Positions 44,811-53,943 of a DNA stretch of 64,000 nt are shown in pieces. The stretch is from the NCBI RefSeq assembly GCF_001274945.1, contig NZ_LILB01000001.1:62001-126000 (forward strand). Reading direction: 5' to 3'. The stretch's first letter is position 1, and each line of letters begins with the position of its first letter. Both the position numbers and the translations under genes were made by a program. Source of the DNA: Viridibacillus arvi. Lineage in GTDB: Bacteria > Bacillota > Bacilli > Bacillales_A > Planococcaceae. The notes under the pieces were generated by a model. That model worked only from the letters and a program-made list of their open reading frames with translations. It made no database searches and had not been told where the DNA came from.

Positions 44811-45335
44811 ATGGAGAAAGAAGAGCGCAATAGGCAGCTGCAACTAGCCATGGATTTGTACGGGAAGTATCTCGTAAGGCTTGCTTATACGTATGTGAAA
44901 GACGAATCAAAAGCTGAAGATCTCGTGCAAGAAGCATTTATACAATATTACATACATCTTGAAGATTTTGAAGCAAAATCTAGTGTAAAAACATACTTAT
45001 ATCGAATTATAGTGAATATTTGTCGCAATTATTTAAAAAGTTGGTCATATCGAAAGCTTGAGTGGACGGAAACAATTTCAAAATGGCTTGCCACAAGTGA
45101 TGGCCCGGAACAGAGAGCTATTATGAAGGAAACGAGTAGTGAAGTAAGTGCATTACTTTCAAAGTTAACCCCAAAATATAGAGAAGTTCTTTGGCTCTAT
45201 TATTTAGAGGGATTTTCGATACAAGAAGTTAGTAGAATTTTAGAATGCTCTGAGAATACAGTAAAGACCAGGTTAGCGAGGGGAAGACGTTTAGCTAAAA
45301 CAACATTTGAGGAGGGCGTGCTAGATGAAAACTGA
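44811..45335 (+). CDS. ECF-type RNA polymerase sigma factor
   Basis: This 174-aa sigma-70 group 4 factor has sigma2 (about residues 10-80: DESKAEDLVQEAFIQYYIHL, SSVKTYLYRIIVNICRNYLK) and sigma4 (about 115-165: LTPKYREVLWLYYLEGFSIQ, ILECSENTVKTRLARGRRL). AAGGGGGAG fits the ATG at 44811, and I reject the upstream TTG at 44781. It overlaps the next gene by 11 bp, the standard sigma/anti-sigma coupling, and has an ECF-like promoter upstream. It resembles SigV/SigX/SigM-type factors that answer envelope stress, but the exact group is not decided. Confidence 0.92.
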   Translation: MEKEERNRQLQLAMDLYGKYLVRLAYTYVKDESKAEDLVQEAFIQYYIHLEDFEAKSSVKTYLYRIIVNICRNYLKSWSYRKLEWTETISKWLATSDGPEQRAIMKETSSEVSALLSKLTPKYREVLWLYYLEGFSIQEVSRILECSENTVKTRLARGRRLAKTTFEEGVLDEN

Positions 45336-46782
45336 ATGGAAAAGCATATTAGATCAAATAGTCCCTAAACATGTCACTTTAAGTAAAGAAAAACAGCAAA
45401 CAATCCTTGAACAAGCAGAAGCACGTCTTGAACAAAAAAAGAAACCTAAACGTAAATGGCAACCTGTTCTAGTTGGAGTAGCACTCGCCGTTATTGGGTG
45501 TTTGTTTGCGGTAATTTTCTTAAACGAACAGGTAATTAGACAAGAAAAAAATGCAGATGTGATGTATGAAAAAGCAATTTTACCTTATGAATATCCAAAT
45601 TTAATAGATGCTCAATATGATTATTCAACTCATTCACTAATTACACTTAGTTCAAATCGAAAAAAGGTTTTAAAGTATGATTTAAACATGCATTTTGAGG
45701 AAGATTTAATAAAATCAACAGCAGTTCCTATACAAGATATTACATTCAATGAACAATGGTTGGTGTATGCTACTGTTTCGTCTATTTATGTACAAAATCG
45801 AAATTCAAATGAAACATATAAATTAAATCAGCAATTTGTTGGAGACTTACAAATTTCCAGTAATAGAATTTCATTTTTAGATGCTTCATCAGATAAAGTG
45901 AATTTCCGGATGGTAAATCTTGATACGAAACAGATTACGAAAATCCCTATTAAATTAGAAAGCTCGAATAGTCATTCAGTGTTAAATGATCAATATTTTA
46001 TTACTGCAAATAAAATTAAAGATCATCAAGCTATTTACATTTACGATATTGGTAATCAAGAAGTGAAAGTGTTTAATGTAGAGGCAGATCTTGTACAAAG
46101 GCTATCTTATGCTAACGATTCAGTATTTTTTATCGGAGATGATGTGCTACAACAGATGAATCTTAGTACCGGTAAAATTTCGCCTATTCAAACAAATGAC
46201 TTTAGTGACTTCGGCATTTATCAAAATCATATTGCATTGACAGAAGGAGATACGGTAAAGCTCTACACGTTAGCTGATTCCAGCCTTACGGATACCCATG
46301 CATTCGATAATATTCCTGATAGACTTGTAGTTCCAAGATTTTCGCCAGAAGGTGTCCTTGTTGTTAATGCAGAAGATGAGGATCATTCCATCTACACACT
46401 TGATGTCAATGCGAATAAAATTCATTATGTTGGTGAAAGTAAAAACTGGAAAGCAACATTTGAATATACTTCCTCTGAGCATTGGGGAGAGGGTACGGGT
46501 AAAATAGATTACAAAAATAATGATAAAAGCAAATTAACCGTGCATTATAAAGGAGACTTAAAAGAATTAGCTCTAAGCAAGAAGATACACATTTCATATG
46601 CTGTAGCTGGGGGGGGAAGTTCTCTCAATCAAGAATTAAATGAATCTATTGTTCAACGTGAATATACCTTAACTAGTGCTTCTATAGGCGGTTTGCTTAT
46701 CCGTGAAGAAAAGGTAATTCCGGTCACCGTAAAATGGGGAAATCAAAAAGAGATCATTGAGTTGAAGTTGAAGCAAAAATAG
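45325..46782 (+). CDS. Probable membrane anti-sigma factor with large outer domain
   Basis: This 485-aa single-pass protein has a cytoplasmic head of about 45 residues (MKTEWKSILDQIVPKHVTLS, charged helix, KKKPKRK), one membrane helix at about residues 46-68, and an extracytoplasmic region of about 415 residues. The outer part has repeated beta-strand blocks reminiscent of a beta-propeller (for example YDIGNQEVKVFNVEADLVQR) and a C-terminal beta domain. No zinc-binding ZAS motif is visible. Its 11-bp overlap with the ECF sigma gene points to an anti-sigma role. The ligand is unknown. Confidence 0.75.
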   Translation: MKTEWKSILDQIVPKHVTLSKEKQQTILEQAEARLEQKKKPKRKWQPVLVGVALAVIGCLFAVIFLNEQVIRQEKNADVMYEKAILPYEYPNLIDAQYDYSTHSLITLSSNRKKVLKYDLNMHFEEDLIKSTAVPIQDITFNEQWLVYATVSSIYVQNRNSNETYKLNQQFVGDLQISSNRISFLDASSDKVNFRMVNLDTKQITKIPIKLESSNSHSVLNDQYFITANKIKDHQAIYIYDIGNQEVKVFNVEADLVQRLSYANDSVFFIGDDVLQQMNLSTGKISPIQTNDFSDFGIYQNHIALTEGDTVKLYTLADSSLTDTHAFDNIPDRLVVPRFSPEGVLVVNAEDEDHSIYTLDVNANKIHYVGESKNWKATFEYTSSEHWGEGTGKIDYKNNDKSKLTVHYKGDLKELALSKKIHISYAVAGGGSSLNQELNESIVQREYTLTSASIGGLLIREEKVIPVTVKWGNQKEIIELKLKQK

Positions 46783-46993
46783 AACATAAGTGAATATTGT
46801 AATGTACACCCAGATTAAGCAATTCTGAAATAAAAAGGACTTGAAACTGTGCAAACGGTATAATAAATAGGCAGAAGTAAACATTAAAAAGAAATGAATT
46901 GTTTTTTTATAGAATGAAGATAACATTTAAATGTTTTTCGTTATTACTTCATTTAAGAGAAAGTTTATATATAAAGACAAAAAAGGAGAAACC

Positions 46994-48457
46994 ATGACAA
47001 AAAATAATGAAACAGGTTGGAACTTTGACAACAGTTATAACAGTCTGCCGAATACTTTCTTTTCAAGCATCAATCCAACTCCTACAAATTCGCCGGAGTT
47101 GATCATTTTCAATAGTGATTTGGCAACATCTTTGGGCTTAAATATTCAAGAATTACAAAAAGAAGAGGGTATTGAAATACTTGCAGGAAATCAGATTCCT
47201 GAAGGCGCTTCGCCACTTGCTCAAGCTTATGCGGGGCATCAATTCGGTCATTTTAATATGTTAGGAGACGGCCGAGCAGTACTGTTAGGTGAGCACATTT
47301 CTCCAAATGGGCAGAGGCTAGATGTTCAGCTTAAAGGATCAGGTAGAACGCCATACTCCCGCGGGGGTGATGGACGTGCAACTCTAGGACCAATGTTACG
47401 CGAATATATTATTAGCGAAGCTATGCATGCCCTTGATATCCCTACTACCCGTAGTCTTGCAGTAGTAACAACAGGTGAGTCAGTTATCCGTGAAACCGAA
47501 CTACCGGGCGCAGTTTTGACTCGTGTGGCAGCTAGTCATATACGTGTTGGAACCTTTCAATATGCTACAAATTTTTGCACTATAGATGAACTCCAGGCAC
47601 TTGCTGACTATACACTTGAGCGTCATTTCCCTAACAATGAAGCTAATGAGAACAAATATCTTTCGTTACTTCAAGAAGTGATAGAGCGTCAAGCGAAGCT
47701 TATTGCCAAATGGCAACTAGTTGGTTTTATACATGGAGTGATGAACACAGATAACATGACCATAAGCGGTGAAACTATTGATTATGGTCCTTGTGCTTTT
47801 ATGGATGTCTATGACCCAGAAACCGTGTTCAGTTCCATTGACACTCAAGGACGCTACTCTTATGGTAATCAGCCATTATTAGCAGGTTGGAATCTAGCGC
47901 GCTTTGCTGAATCTCTATTGCCTCTACTACACGATGATTTGGAGCAGGCTATAGAACTGGCCCAAAATCAGCTATCTGGGTTTAATGAGTTGTATCAATC
48001 CAATTGGCTCGCGGGAATGAGAGCCAAGCTTGGGATATTTAACGAAGAGGACGAAGATGAAGCTCTAATTAATGGACTCTTAAGTATAATGAAGAAGTAT
48101 CGTGTAGATTATACTAATACTTTTCGCGCTTTAACTTTAGATGCGATGGATGAAACTGCCCTTTATGGGACTCAAGAATTCGCACAGTGGTACGAGCTTT
48201 GGCAAGCGAGACTAAGCCGACAACAGGAATCCCAAACATCATCGAATCAGTTGATGCGAGAAAGTAATCCAGCGGTAATCCCACGTAACCATCGTGTAGA
48301 AGCTGCACTAGAAGCAGCAGTGAATCAAGGTGACTATAGTGTGATGAAGCGACTTTTAAATGTACTTTCAAATCCTTATGAGTATTCAGCCGAACAAACT
48401 GAATATGCCACGATATCTACATCAACAGTGCCATACCGTACTTATTGTGGTACTTGA
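46994..48457 (+). CDS. selO: SelO/YdiU-family protein adenylyltransferase
   Basis: This 487-aa pseudokinase-fold enzyme is known in the family to transfer AMP to Ser, Thr or Tyr residues of proteins, acting in redox stress. The signature parts are [40 protein letters not shown] (with the ATP-binding residues), [13 protein letters not shown] (HGVxNTDN) and [28 protein letters not shown] lies 8 nt before the ATG at 46994, so the longer frame from 46931 is not used. It ends PYRTYCGT, with the near-C-terminal Cys typical of bacterial members. It is monocistronic, and a repeat B hairpin follows. Confidence 0.93.
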   Translation: MTKNNETGWNFDNSYNSLPNTFFSSINPTPTNSPELIIFNSDLATSLGLNIQELQKEEGIEILAGNQIPEGASPLAQAYAGHQFGHFNMLGDGRAVLLGEHISPNGQRLDVQLKGSGRTPYSRGGDGRATLGPMLREYIISEAMHALDIPTTRSLAVVTTGESVIRETELPGAVLTRVAASHIRVGTFQYATNFCTIDELQALADYTLERHFPNNEANENKYLSLLQEVIERQAKLIAKWQLVGFIHGVMNTDNMTISGETIDYGPCAFMDVYDPETVFSSIDTQGRYSYGNQPLLAGWNLARFAESLLPLLHDDLEQAIELAQNQLSGFNELYQSNWLAGMRAKLGIFNEEDEDEALINGLLSIMKKYRVDYTNTFRALTLDAMDETALYGTQEFAQWYELWQARLSRQQESQTSSNQLMRESNPAVIPRNHRVEAALEAAVNQGDYSVMKRLLNVLSNPYEYSAEQTEYATISTSTVPYRTYCGT

Positions 48458-48495
48458 TAATATAGCTTTGTAAAAAAATTGATTATTTATATTTA

Positions 48496-48572
48496 AGATT
48501 GATTAAAAATCATCTCACTTCTATTGAATTCTTAGAGGTGAGATGATTTTTTTTGTTGGATATTTATGTTGA
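48496..48572 (+). repeat. Dispersed repeat B, copy 3, with terminator hairpin
   Basis: AAATCATCTCACTTCTATTG...CTTAGAGGTGAGATGATTTT with a long T run (hairpin 48508-48552). Flanks GATTGATTAAA before and TTGGATATTTATGTT after match copy 1 at 29301. It terminates the SelO gene. Confidence 0.78.
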
Positions 48573-48689
48573 TTTTTTCTACAAAAATTAACTATACATG
48601 AAAAAAATTAAAAATTTCTGTAACGAATAGCATTTTAAATCTATATATAAGTGTCACAGGTGAAAAATTGGAGAGAAGGGGGGAGGAAG

Positions 48690-49199
48690 GTGGAGGATTT
48701 AAGTGATATATACAATTCATATGCAGATGAAGTAAAACGTTTTCTTATTTGTTTAACTTCAAATGTAGATTTAGCTGAAGAACTTACCCAAGAGACCTTT
48801 TATCAGGCGGTAAAGTCTATTCATCGATACAACGGTAAATGTAAAATGTCTGTTTGGTTATGTCAGATTGCAAAACATACATATTATAACTACTTAAAAA
48901 AGGAGAAGCATTCTAATAATATTAGTGTCGAAAATATGATGCAAATGGGGATGGATATCCAGTCTCATGAAGAGCAGCCAGACGTTGAGATTGTCAACCG
49001 GAATACACTTATCTCGATACATAAAGAAATACATCTGTTAAGTGAACCTTATCGTGAAATATTTTTATTAAGAACATCCATTTCTCTCAGCTTTAAAGAG
49101 ATTGGTGAGATTTTTGATAAAAGTGAGAACTGGGCGAGGGTGACCTATTATCGTGCCAAACTAAAATTAGCGGAAAGGATTGATCCTTATGAATTGTAA
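48690..49199 (+). CDS. ECF-type RNA polymerase sigma factor
   Basis: This 169-aa group 4 sigma factor has a sigma2 region with LAEELTQETFYQAVKSIHRY and KMSVWLCQIAKHTYYNYLKK, and sigma4 with LLSEPYREIFLLRTSISLSF, KEIGEIFDKSENWARVTYYR. The GTG at 48690 lies after GGGGGGAGGAAG and begins EDLSDIYNSYADEV, the normal N-terminus. It overlaps the anti-sigma gene by 11 bp. The group resembles YlaC/SigY-type factors. No clear ECF promoter could be assigned by eye. Confidence 0.9.
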   Translation: MEDLSDIYNSYADEVKRFLICLTSNVDLAEELTQETFYQAVKSIHRYNGKCKMSVWLCQIAKHTYYNYLKKEKHSNNISVENMMQMGMDIQSHEEQPDVEIVNRNTLISIHKEIHLLSEPYREIFLLRTSISLSFKEIGEIFDKSENWARVTYYRAKLKLAERIDPYEL

Positions 49200-49836
49200 T
49201 ATTATTAAAGATTTATTGCCATCTTATATTGATGAGATTTGTAGTGAAGATACTGCAAAATTAGTTGAAGACCATGTACAGCATTGCGAAGAATGTAAGC
49301 AGACATTAAAAAGGCTACAGCAGCAAACAGATTATGTTCAAATGATACCGGAAGAAGTAAAAAAAGCAATTACACCTTTTAAAAAAATTAATTCAAAGCG
49401 GCGTATCCAAGTTATTACGGCAATTGTTATGACTTCTTTAATGACCTTTTTTATCACGACTGTAAGTTATCTCGTTTATCAGGATGTAGGTGTTGTTCAT
49501 GATTTCTTTTCCCCAAAGGTGAGCACAGTTGTGGATGTAGAAGATGATTCGGAAGAGTGGCAAAGCGTAAACTTTAATGACAAAAATTATCTAATATTTG
49601 ATAGTGTTTTCTGGAAGAAGTCTATCGTAAATGCCGGAAGTAATGAAATTGATAGTGGAAATGAAACTGAAAGTGATATCCTTCTAAGAGTAAAAGATGT
49701 AAATGGTAAAGTAATAGTTGATGAAATTCAAGTAAAGCCTGCAACAAGCGTGAAATTGGATGGCTTAAAGAAAAACGAAAAGTATTTCTTTGAAATAAAA
49801 GCGCCACAAGGAAGGTTTTTTATTAATGCGTTTTGA
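49189..49836 (+). CDS. Zinc-finger (ZAS-type) anti-sigma factor
   Basis: This 215-aa membrane protein has an N-terminal zf-HC2 domain (about residues 2-40): NCNIIKDLLPSYIDEICSED and DHVQHCEECKQTL, giving the H-x3-C-x2-C zinc site. One membrane helix follows at about 77-100, then an outer domain of about 115 residues with an acidic patch (DVEDDSEEW). The ATG at 49189 lies inside the sigma gene, so the two are translationally coupled. It should sequester the sigma factor at the membrane until an envelope signal releases it. A terminator follows directly. Confidence 0.9.
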   Translation: MNCNIIKDLLPSYIDEICSEDTAKLVEDHVQHCEECKQTLKRLQQQTDYVQMIPEEVKKAITPFKKINSKRRIQVITAIVMTSLMTFFITTVSYLVYQDVGVVHDFFSPKVSTVVDVEDDSEEWQSVNFNDKNYLIFDSVFWKKSIVNAGSNEIDSGNETESDILLRVKDVNGKVIVDEIQVKPATSVKLDGLKKNEKYFFEIKAPQGRFFINAF

Positions 49837-49839
49837 CAG

Positions 49840-49869
49840 AGACCTAGATGCTTCCTAGGTCTTTTTTTA
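49840..49869 (+). terminator. Terminator of the second sigma/anti-sigma operon
   Basis: AGACCTAG and CTAGGTCT are perfect 8-bp arms with a 7-nt loop and a run of six T after the stem. Confidence 0.9.
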
Positions 49870-49991
49870 TAACTGATAAGCATAAGTAAGGGACTACTAT
49901 CTACTATCGCACTGAAAGGGGGAATAGGAGTAAATCAATATTAAATATAGTATAATAGTTACTTCAATATGAGATGGAAAAGAGGGAACGG

Positions 49992-50666
49992 ATGCCTACT
50001 ATACTGGTTGCTGACGACGATGCGATCATTCGCGAACTTGTTTGTTTATTTCTACGCAACGATGGATTCGAAACACTTGAAGCCGTGGACGGTAAGGAAG
50101 CACTGACTGTCTACGCCTCGAAGCATGTGGATCTTGTAGTACTTGATATTATGATGCCGATTATGGATGGTTGGACGTTATGCAAGGAGCTTCGAAGAGC
50201 CAATCCTGATCTTCCTTTACTTATGCTGACTGCAAGAGGCGAAACATGGGAGAAAGTGAAGGGCTTCGAACTTGGAACAGATGATTATTTGACGAAACCA
50301 TTTGATCCATTGGAGTTGACGGCTCGTGTTAAGGCATTATTGAAACGATACCGCATTGGCTCTACGGAGACGATCCAGTTCGGTAACATTATCCTTGATC
50401 GGAAGACTTATAAGGTGATGAGTGGGTCAGATTCGCTTACTTTGCCACTCAAGGAGTTCGAATTGCTGTATAAGCTCGCTGGAACACCGGGACAGGTTTA
50501 TACTCGTGAGCAGTTGATAGATCAGATTTGGGGGATCGATTACGCTGGAGATGATCGAACGATAGACGTACATATTAAACGTCTGCGTGAACGTTTCTCT
50601 ACTACAACAGATTTTCGTATTGAAACTGTGCGTGGACTTGGATATCGGCTTGAGGTGTACGAATGA
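49992..50666 (+). CDS. OmpR-family response regulator
   Basis: This 224-aa protein has a receiver domain (about 1-118) with VADDDA, the phospho-acceptor in LVVLDIMMPIMDGW, and DYLTKPF. The winged helix (about 130-222) has LPLKEFELLYKLAGTPGQVY and IETVRGLGYRLE. I use the ATG at 49992 behind AGAGGGA rather than the ATG at 49974. The last four bases overlap the kinase start. The protein resembles Paenibacillus-type regulators often labelled HssR-like, but heme sensing is not shown here. The gene looks richer in G+C than the genes before it. Confidence 0.92.
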   Translation: MPTILVADDDAIIRELVCLFLRNDGFETLEAVDGKEALTVYASKHVDLVVLDIMMPIMDGWTLCKELRRANPDLPLLMLTARGETWEKVKGFELGTDDYLTKPFDPLELTARVKALLKRYRIGSTETIQFGNIILDRKTYKVMSGSDSLTLPLKEFELLYKLAGTPGQVYTREQLIDQIWGIDYAGDDRTIDVHIKRLRERFSTTTDFRIETVRGLGYRLEVYE

Positions 50667-52030
50667 CCAGATCTTTATATACGCGTGTTGTCTTGACATT
50701 TCTGGTCTCCGTAATAGGGGGCACTATCATTGCTTTTTTTATGTCAACTTGGGTATTTAAAGATAAATTGAACGAAAACTTAAAAATCCCCTTACTTCAC
50801 TTTGGTCAGGACATTGTGCGGATTTATGAAACGCTTCCGTTAGGTGAAGCGGAGTTATTCGTCAGTGGAATGAAGCAGCTTGATTCATATCATATCCGAA
50901 TTTATGATGAAACGGGTCAATTCCAGTCATACGGCTCACTTAACGGACACAATCCGGTGACTGTGACTAATGAACAACTAAAGGATGTATTTGATGGAAA
51001 AGTTGTTCAAGTCAATCCAAATGGTGTTGCTAGTTTTTTCTTAGGATTACCGTTGAAAACGGAAATGGGAACAAGAGCAATGTTTGTAGAGCCGCTCGCG
51101 CCCCCTTCTACCGCTTTTACTAGAAATTGGGCGATAACTTTTTTGATCTATTCATTGATTGCAGGAAGCTTTTTAATTCTAATTGCAGCCATGTTTCTTA
51201 TAAGGCCGATCAAAAAGCTGACGCAAGCAACTAGGCGTATAGCAGCTGGAGATTTCAACGTTAAGCTGAATATTAAACAAAATGATGAGCTGGGTACTTT
51301 GGCTCGCAGCTTCGAAGAAATGACGCATGATCTACATCAACTGGAGCAGATGCGTAGGGATTTCGTCTCGAACGTGTCGCATGAAGTTCAATCGCCGCTC
51401 ACTTCGATATCCGGTTATGCTTTAGCGCTCAAGCAAGTAGAACTCACAGATAACGAGAGAAGCCGTTATCTCGACATTATCATCGCTGAAGCAGATCGGA
51501 TGTCTAAGATGAGTGATAGCCTGCTCAAGCTGAGTTTACTTGAATCGCAGTCACAGCAACTTCAGCTGGTAACGTTTAACCTTGATGAACAGATTAGAAG
51601 AGTCATCATTGCGATCCAGCCACAATGGTCAGCGCGTAACATTCGCTTCGAGCTCAATTTAAAGGCGGTTCGCTTAATGGCTGATTATGATCAATTAAAT
51701 CAGGTATGGACGAACATACTGGGCAATAGCATCAAATTTTCCAATGATGGTGGCGTTATTAACGTCAACATCGAACAAGATAACAAAAATGTAATGGTAC
51801 TAATATCCGACACGGGTATTGGTATTTCACTTGCGGACCAGAAGCGTATATTCGAGCGATTTTTTAAAGCCGATCGTTCTCACAGTCGTAAATATGGTGG
51901 TAGCGGTATGGGACTTGCCATAGTTAAACAAATTATATCACTTCATGAAGGGGATATCCGAGTGGAAAGTGAGCTTGGCCGAGGAACGACTATCATTGTC
52001 ACCTTGCCAATCACAACGTCAACAGATTAG
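50663..52030 (+). CDS. Sensor histidine kinase with HAMP domain
   Basis: This 455-aa kinase has a first membrane helix at about residues 8-30, an outer sensor loop to about 155, and a second helix at about 157-178. HAMP follows (about 180-232, LIRPIKKLTQATRRIAAGDF), then HisKA with the variant H-box VSHEVQSPLTSISGYALALK, where Glu-Val-Gln-Ser replaces the usual Glu-Leu-Arg-Thr, and HATPase_c (DTGIGI, FERFFKADRSHSRKYGGSGM). The ATGA overlap couples it to the regulator gene. A terminator at 52084 closes the operon. The alpha/beta hydrolase 225 bp downstream is a possible target. Confidence 0.92.
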   Translation: MTRSLYTRVVLTFLVSVIGGTIIAFFMSTWVFKDKLNENLKIPLLHFGQDIVRIYETLPLGEAELFVSGMKQLDSYHIRIYDETGQFQSYGSLNGHNPVTVTNEQLKDVFDGKVVQVNPNGVASFFLGLPLKTEMGTRAMFVEPLAPPSTAFTRNWAITFLIYSLIAGSFLILIAAMFLIRPIKKLTQATRRIAAGDFNVKLNIKQNDELGTLARSFEEMTHDLHQLEQMRRDFVSNVSHEVQSPLTSISGYALALKQVELTDNERSRYLDIIIAEADRMSKMSDSLLKLSLLESQSQQLQLVTFNLDEQIRRVIIAIQPQWSARNIRFELNLKAVRLMADYDQLNQVWTNILGNSIKFSNDGGVINVNIEQDNKNVMVLISDTGIGISLADQKRIFERFFKADRSHSRKYGGSGMGLAIVKQIISLHEGDIRVESELGRGTTIIVTLPITTSTD

Positions 52031-52083
52031 TTAAATTGATAAGTTATCAAATGGAATATATAAGAGCGGTTTTTGTATTCTCT

Positions 52084-52137
52084 ATACTACGTAGTTATAT
52101 GGAAGTTTTCTTACATATAACGTCGTAGTATTTTTTT
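52084..52137 (+). terminator. Terminator of the second two-component operon
   Basis: ATACTACG pairs with CGTAGTAT, and an inner GTTATATG with CATATAAC extends the stem; seven T follow. Confidence 0.85.
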
Positions 52138-52254
52138 GCTTGTTCATACTCAGTTCATATTGTCGTCATAATGAGTACATCTTCGTCATTTAAGCTTTCT
52201 TTAACGGCTTGTTAAGGTAGCCCAATAAACAGATGAAGACAGGAGAAGATAAAA

Positions 52255-53235
52255 GTGAAACTAATAGAGACAATGAAAATGAGAATGGGTATGAGGACAA
52301 CTAAAATACTAACCATTATACTCAAAATAATAGGAGCAATAATTATAGCATTCGGAATTTTTTTAGCAACGGTTTATATAGTTCATATTGTCTGTAATAA
52401 ATCGGAGCAAGGAAAAATAGAGTCTTATGGTCAGTCTGTAACAGTCGATGGGAAAAATATGAATGTTTTGATTCAAGGAAAAGGCGAAGAGACTGTCGTG
52501 CTACTACCTGGATATGGAACAGCTGCACCAGCACTTGATTTTAAGCCACTAGTGGATGAGCTATCTCCATATTATAGAGTCGTCGTGATTGAGCCTTTTG
52601 GTTATGGATTAAGTGACAATACCGAAAAAGAACGAAGTACAGAGAATATTGTAAGCGAAATTCATGAAGCATTGCAGAACCTGAATATTGAACGATATAT
52701 TTTAATGGGTCATTCCATTGCAGGCATTTACGGGCTGGATTATGTGAACAAATATGAAAATGAAGTGAGTGCATTTGTCGGGATAGATAGCAGTGTTCCT
52801 ACACAAGGCGGTATGGATACTAAATTCCCAATAAAAACGTTTAAATTTCTCAAAAAATCAGGTTTAGCCAGATTGGTAGTAAAACTAACTGGTGATCCAT
52901 ATGCTGGACTACCATATGATGACAAAACAAAAGAACAAATGAGAATTCTTTCTCTCAAAAATATGTATAATTCCAGTACATCAAACGAAATGGAAAATTT
53001 CAACACTAACTTTAAAGCTGCTGAAAATTTAACATTCCCCAAAAATCTCCCCCTGTTTTTCTTTATACAAGAGAATAATACAGGTGTGAAAAGATGGATA
53101 CCATTACATGAAGAGCAAGTAAAAGGTTCGGTACATGGAAAAGTGATGACACTTAAAGGAGAACATTATTTACACCATACCAAATCAAAAGAAATCGTTG
53201 AAAACTTTAGAAAATTTATTGAAGAAACAAAATAA
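52255..53235 (+). CDS. Membrane-anchored alpha/beta hydrolase
   Basis: This 326-aa protein has an N-terminal hydrophobic segment (about residues 22-45), which makes it membrane-anchored or exported, followed by an alpha/beta-hydrolase fold (about 75-325). It shows the oxyanion segment LLPGYGTAAPALDF, the nucleophile elbow GHSIAG with the catalytic Ser, and a C-terminal His in LKGEHYLHHTKS. AGGAGA is positioned before the GTG start. It follows a two-component operon and is closed by a strong terminator. Substrates could be esters or lactones, and the sequence does not say which. Confidence 0.87.
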   Translation: MKLIETMKMRMGMRTTKILTIILKIIGAIIIAFGIFLATVYIVHIVCNKSEQGKIESYGQSVTVDGKNMNVLIQGKGEETVVLLPGYGTAAPALDFKPLVDELSPYYRVVVIEPFGYGLSDNTEKERSTENIVSEIHEALQNLNIERYILMGHSIAGIYGLDYVNKYENEVSAFVGIDSSVPTQGGMDTKFPIKTFKFLKKSGLARLVVKLTGDPYAGLPYDDKTKEQMRILSLKNMYNSSTSNEMENFNTNFKAAENLTFPKNLPLFFFIQENNTGVKRWIPLHEEQVKGSVHGKVMTLKGEHYLHHTKSKEIVENFRKFIEETK

Positions 53236-53284
53236 ATGCATTGAAATAAGTCCATCTTCAATCTAGTGGATGTGTATAAGTCAT

Positions 53285-53313
53285 AAAAAACCGCCCTTTA
53301 GGGCGGTTTTTTC
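53285..53313. terminator. Strong symmetric terminator
   Basis: AAAAAACCGCCC and GGGCGGTTTTTT are perfect 12-bp arms with a TTTA loop, effective on both strands. Confidence 0.93.
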
Positions 53314-53943
53314 ACATTTTGTTTATGAAGCGAAGGGGCCGAGATTTATATTGTATGCCGAAGTAATTTCACGTGTATATACTCATTTTAAATTAAAGAT
53401 TAGATGATAATGAGTACGACAATATCAATCCTATCGATTAGTAAATTAAATATCTTTATATTTAATGCATTTAACAAAATATTTTAATTTCTATATCGAT
53501 TATTATCATACTGGAATGCAAACAGGAATAGAATTGTTAAAGTAAAAATATTATTGAGATGGAGTAGATAGAGTGGGGAATTGTGATGTTTATCATCTAA
53601 TGCTATTTTCCGGAAATCTATTTAAAAGAATTCGTAACCTTTAAATGGAAGGACAACCCAAATAGGGTCTGTAGGGTGAGAATTTAAAGTTTTTTTATCG
53701 AATATAGTTAGGTCTTAGGGAAATGACACAAAATTTTTAAGGAACTTTAACATTCAAATTGATTTAGTAGGTTATCGATTCTTTAACTACTAGCACATGA
53801 ATACGAGTTTTTAAACTAACTTCCAATGACATTTCGAATTGAGTTATTTAAGTTGTAGGAGACTCTATAGGTAGTAGGGAACAACAGAGAGTTTCAATAA
53901 TTAGCATGATAATCTAATAATTTCATACTGGAAGGAGAATCAG
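53314..53943 (+). other. Long gene-free leader region before the P-type ATPase
   Basis: This 630-bp AT-rich stretch has no ORF of interest. I looked for the yybP-ykoY (Mn) and M-box (Mg) riboswitch cores and found neither. Short half-site-like pieces of GATAATGA and ATTATTATCAT occur but do not make a Fur or MntR box. The region 53640-53710 has G-rich blocks (GGTCTGTAGGGTGAG) of unknown meaning. Confidence 0.4.

Noticed and set aside
53400-53520. Fur or MntR box
   Set aside because: GATAATGA- and ATTATTATCAT-like half sites are present but they do not form a palindrome of the right spacing.
53314-53943. Mn2+ (yybP-ykoY) or Mg2+ (M-box) riboswitch before the P-type ATPase
   Set aside because: Looked for the conserved cores by eye and found neither.
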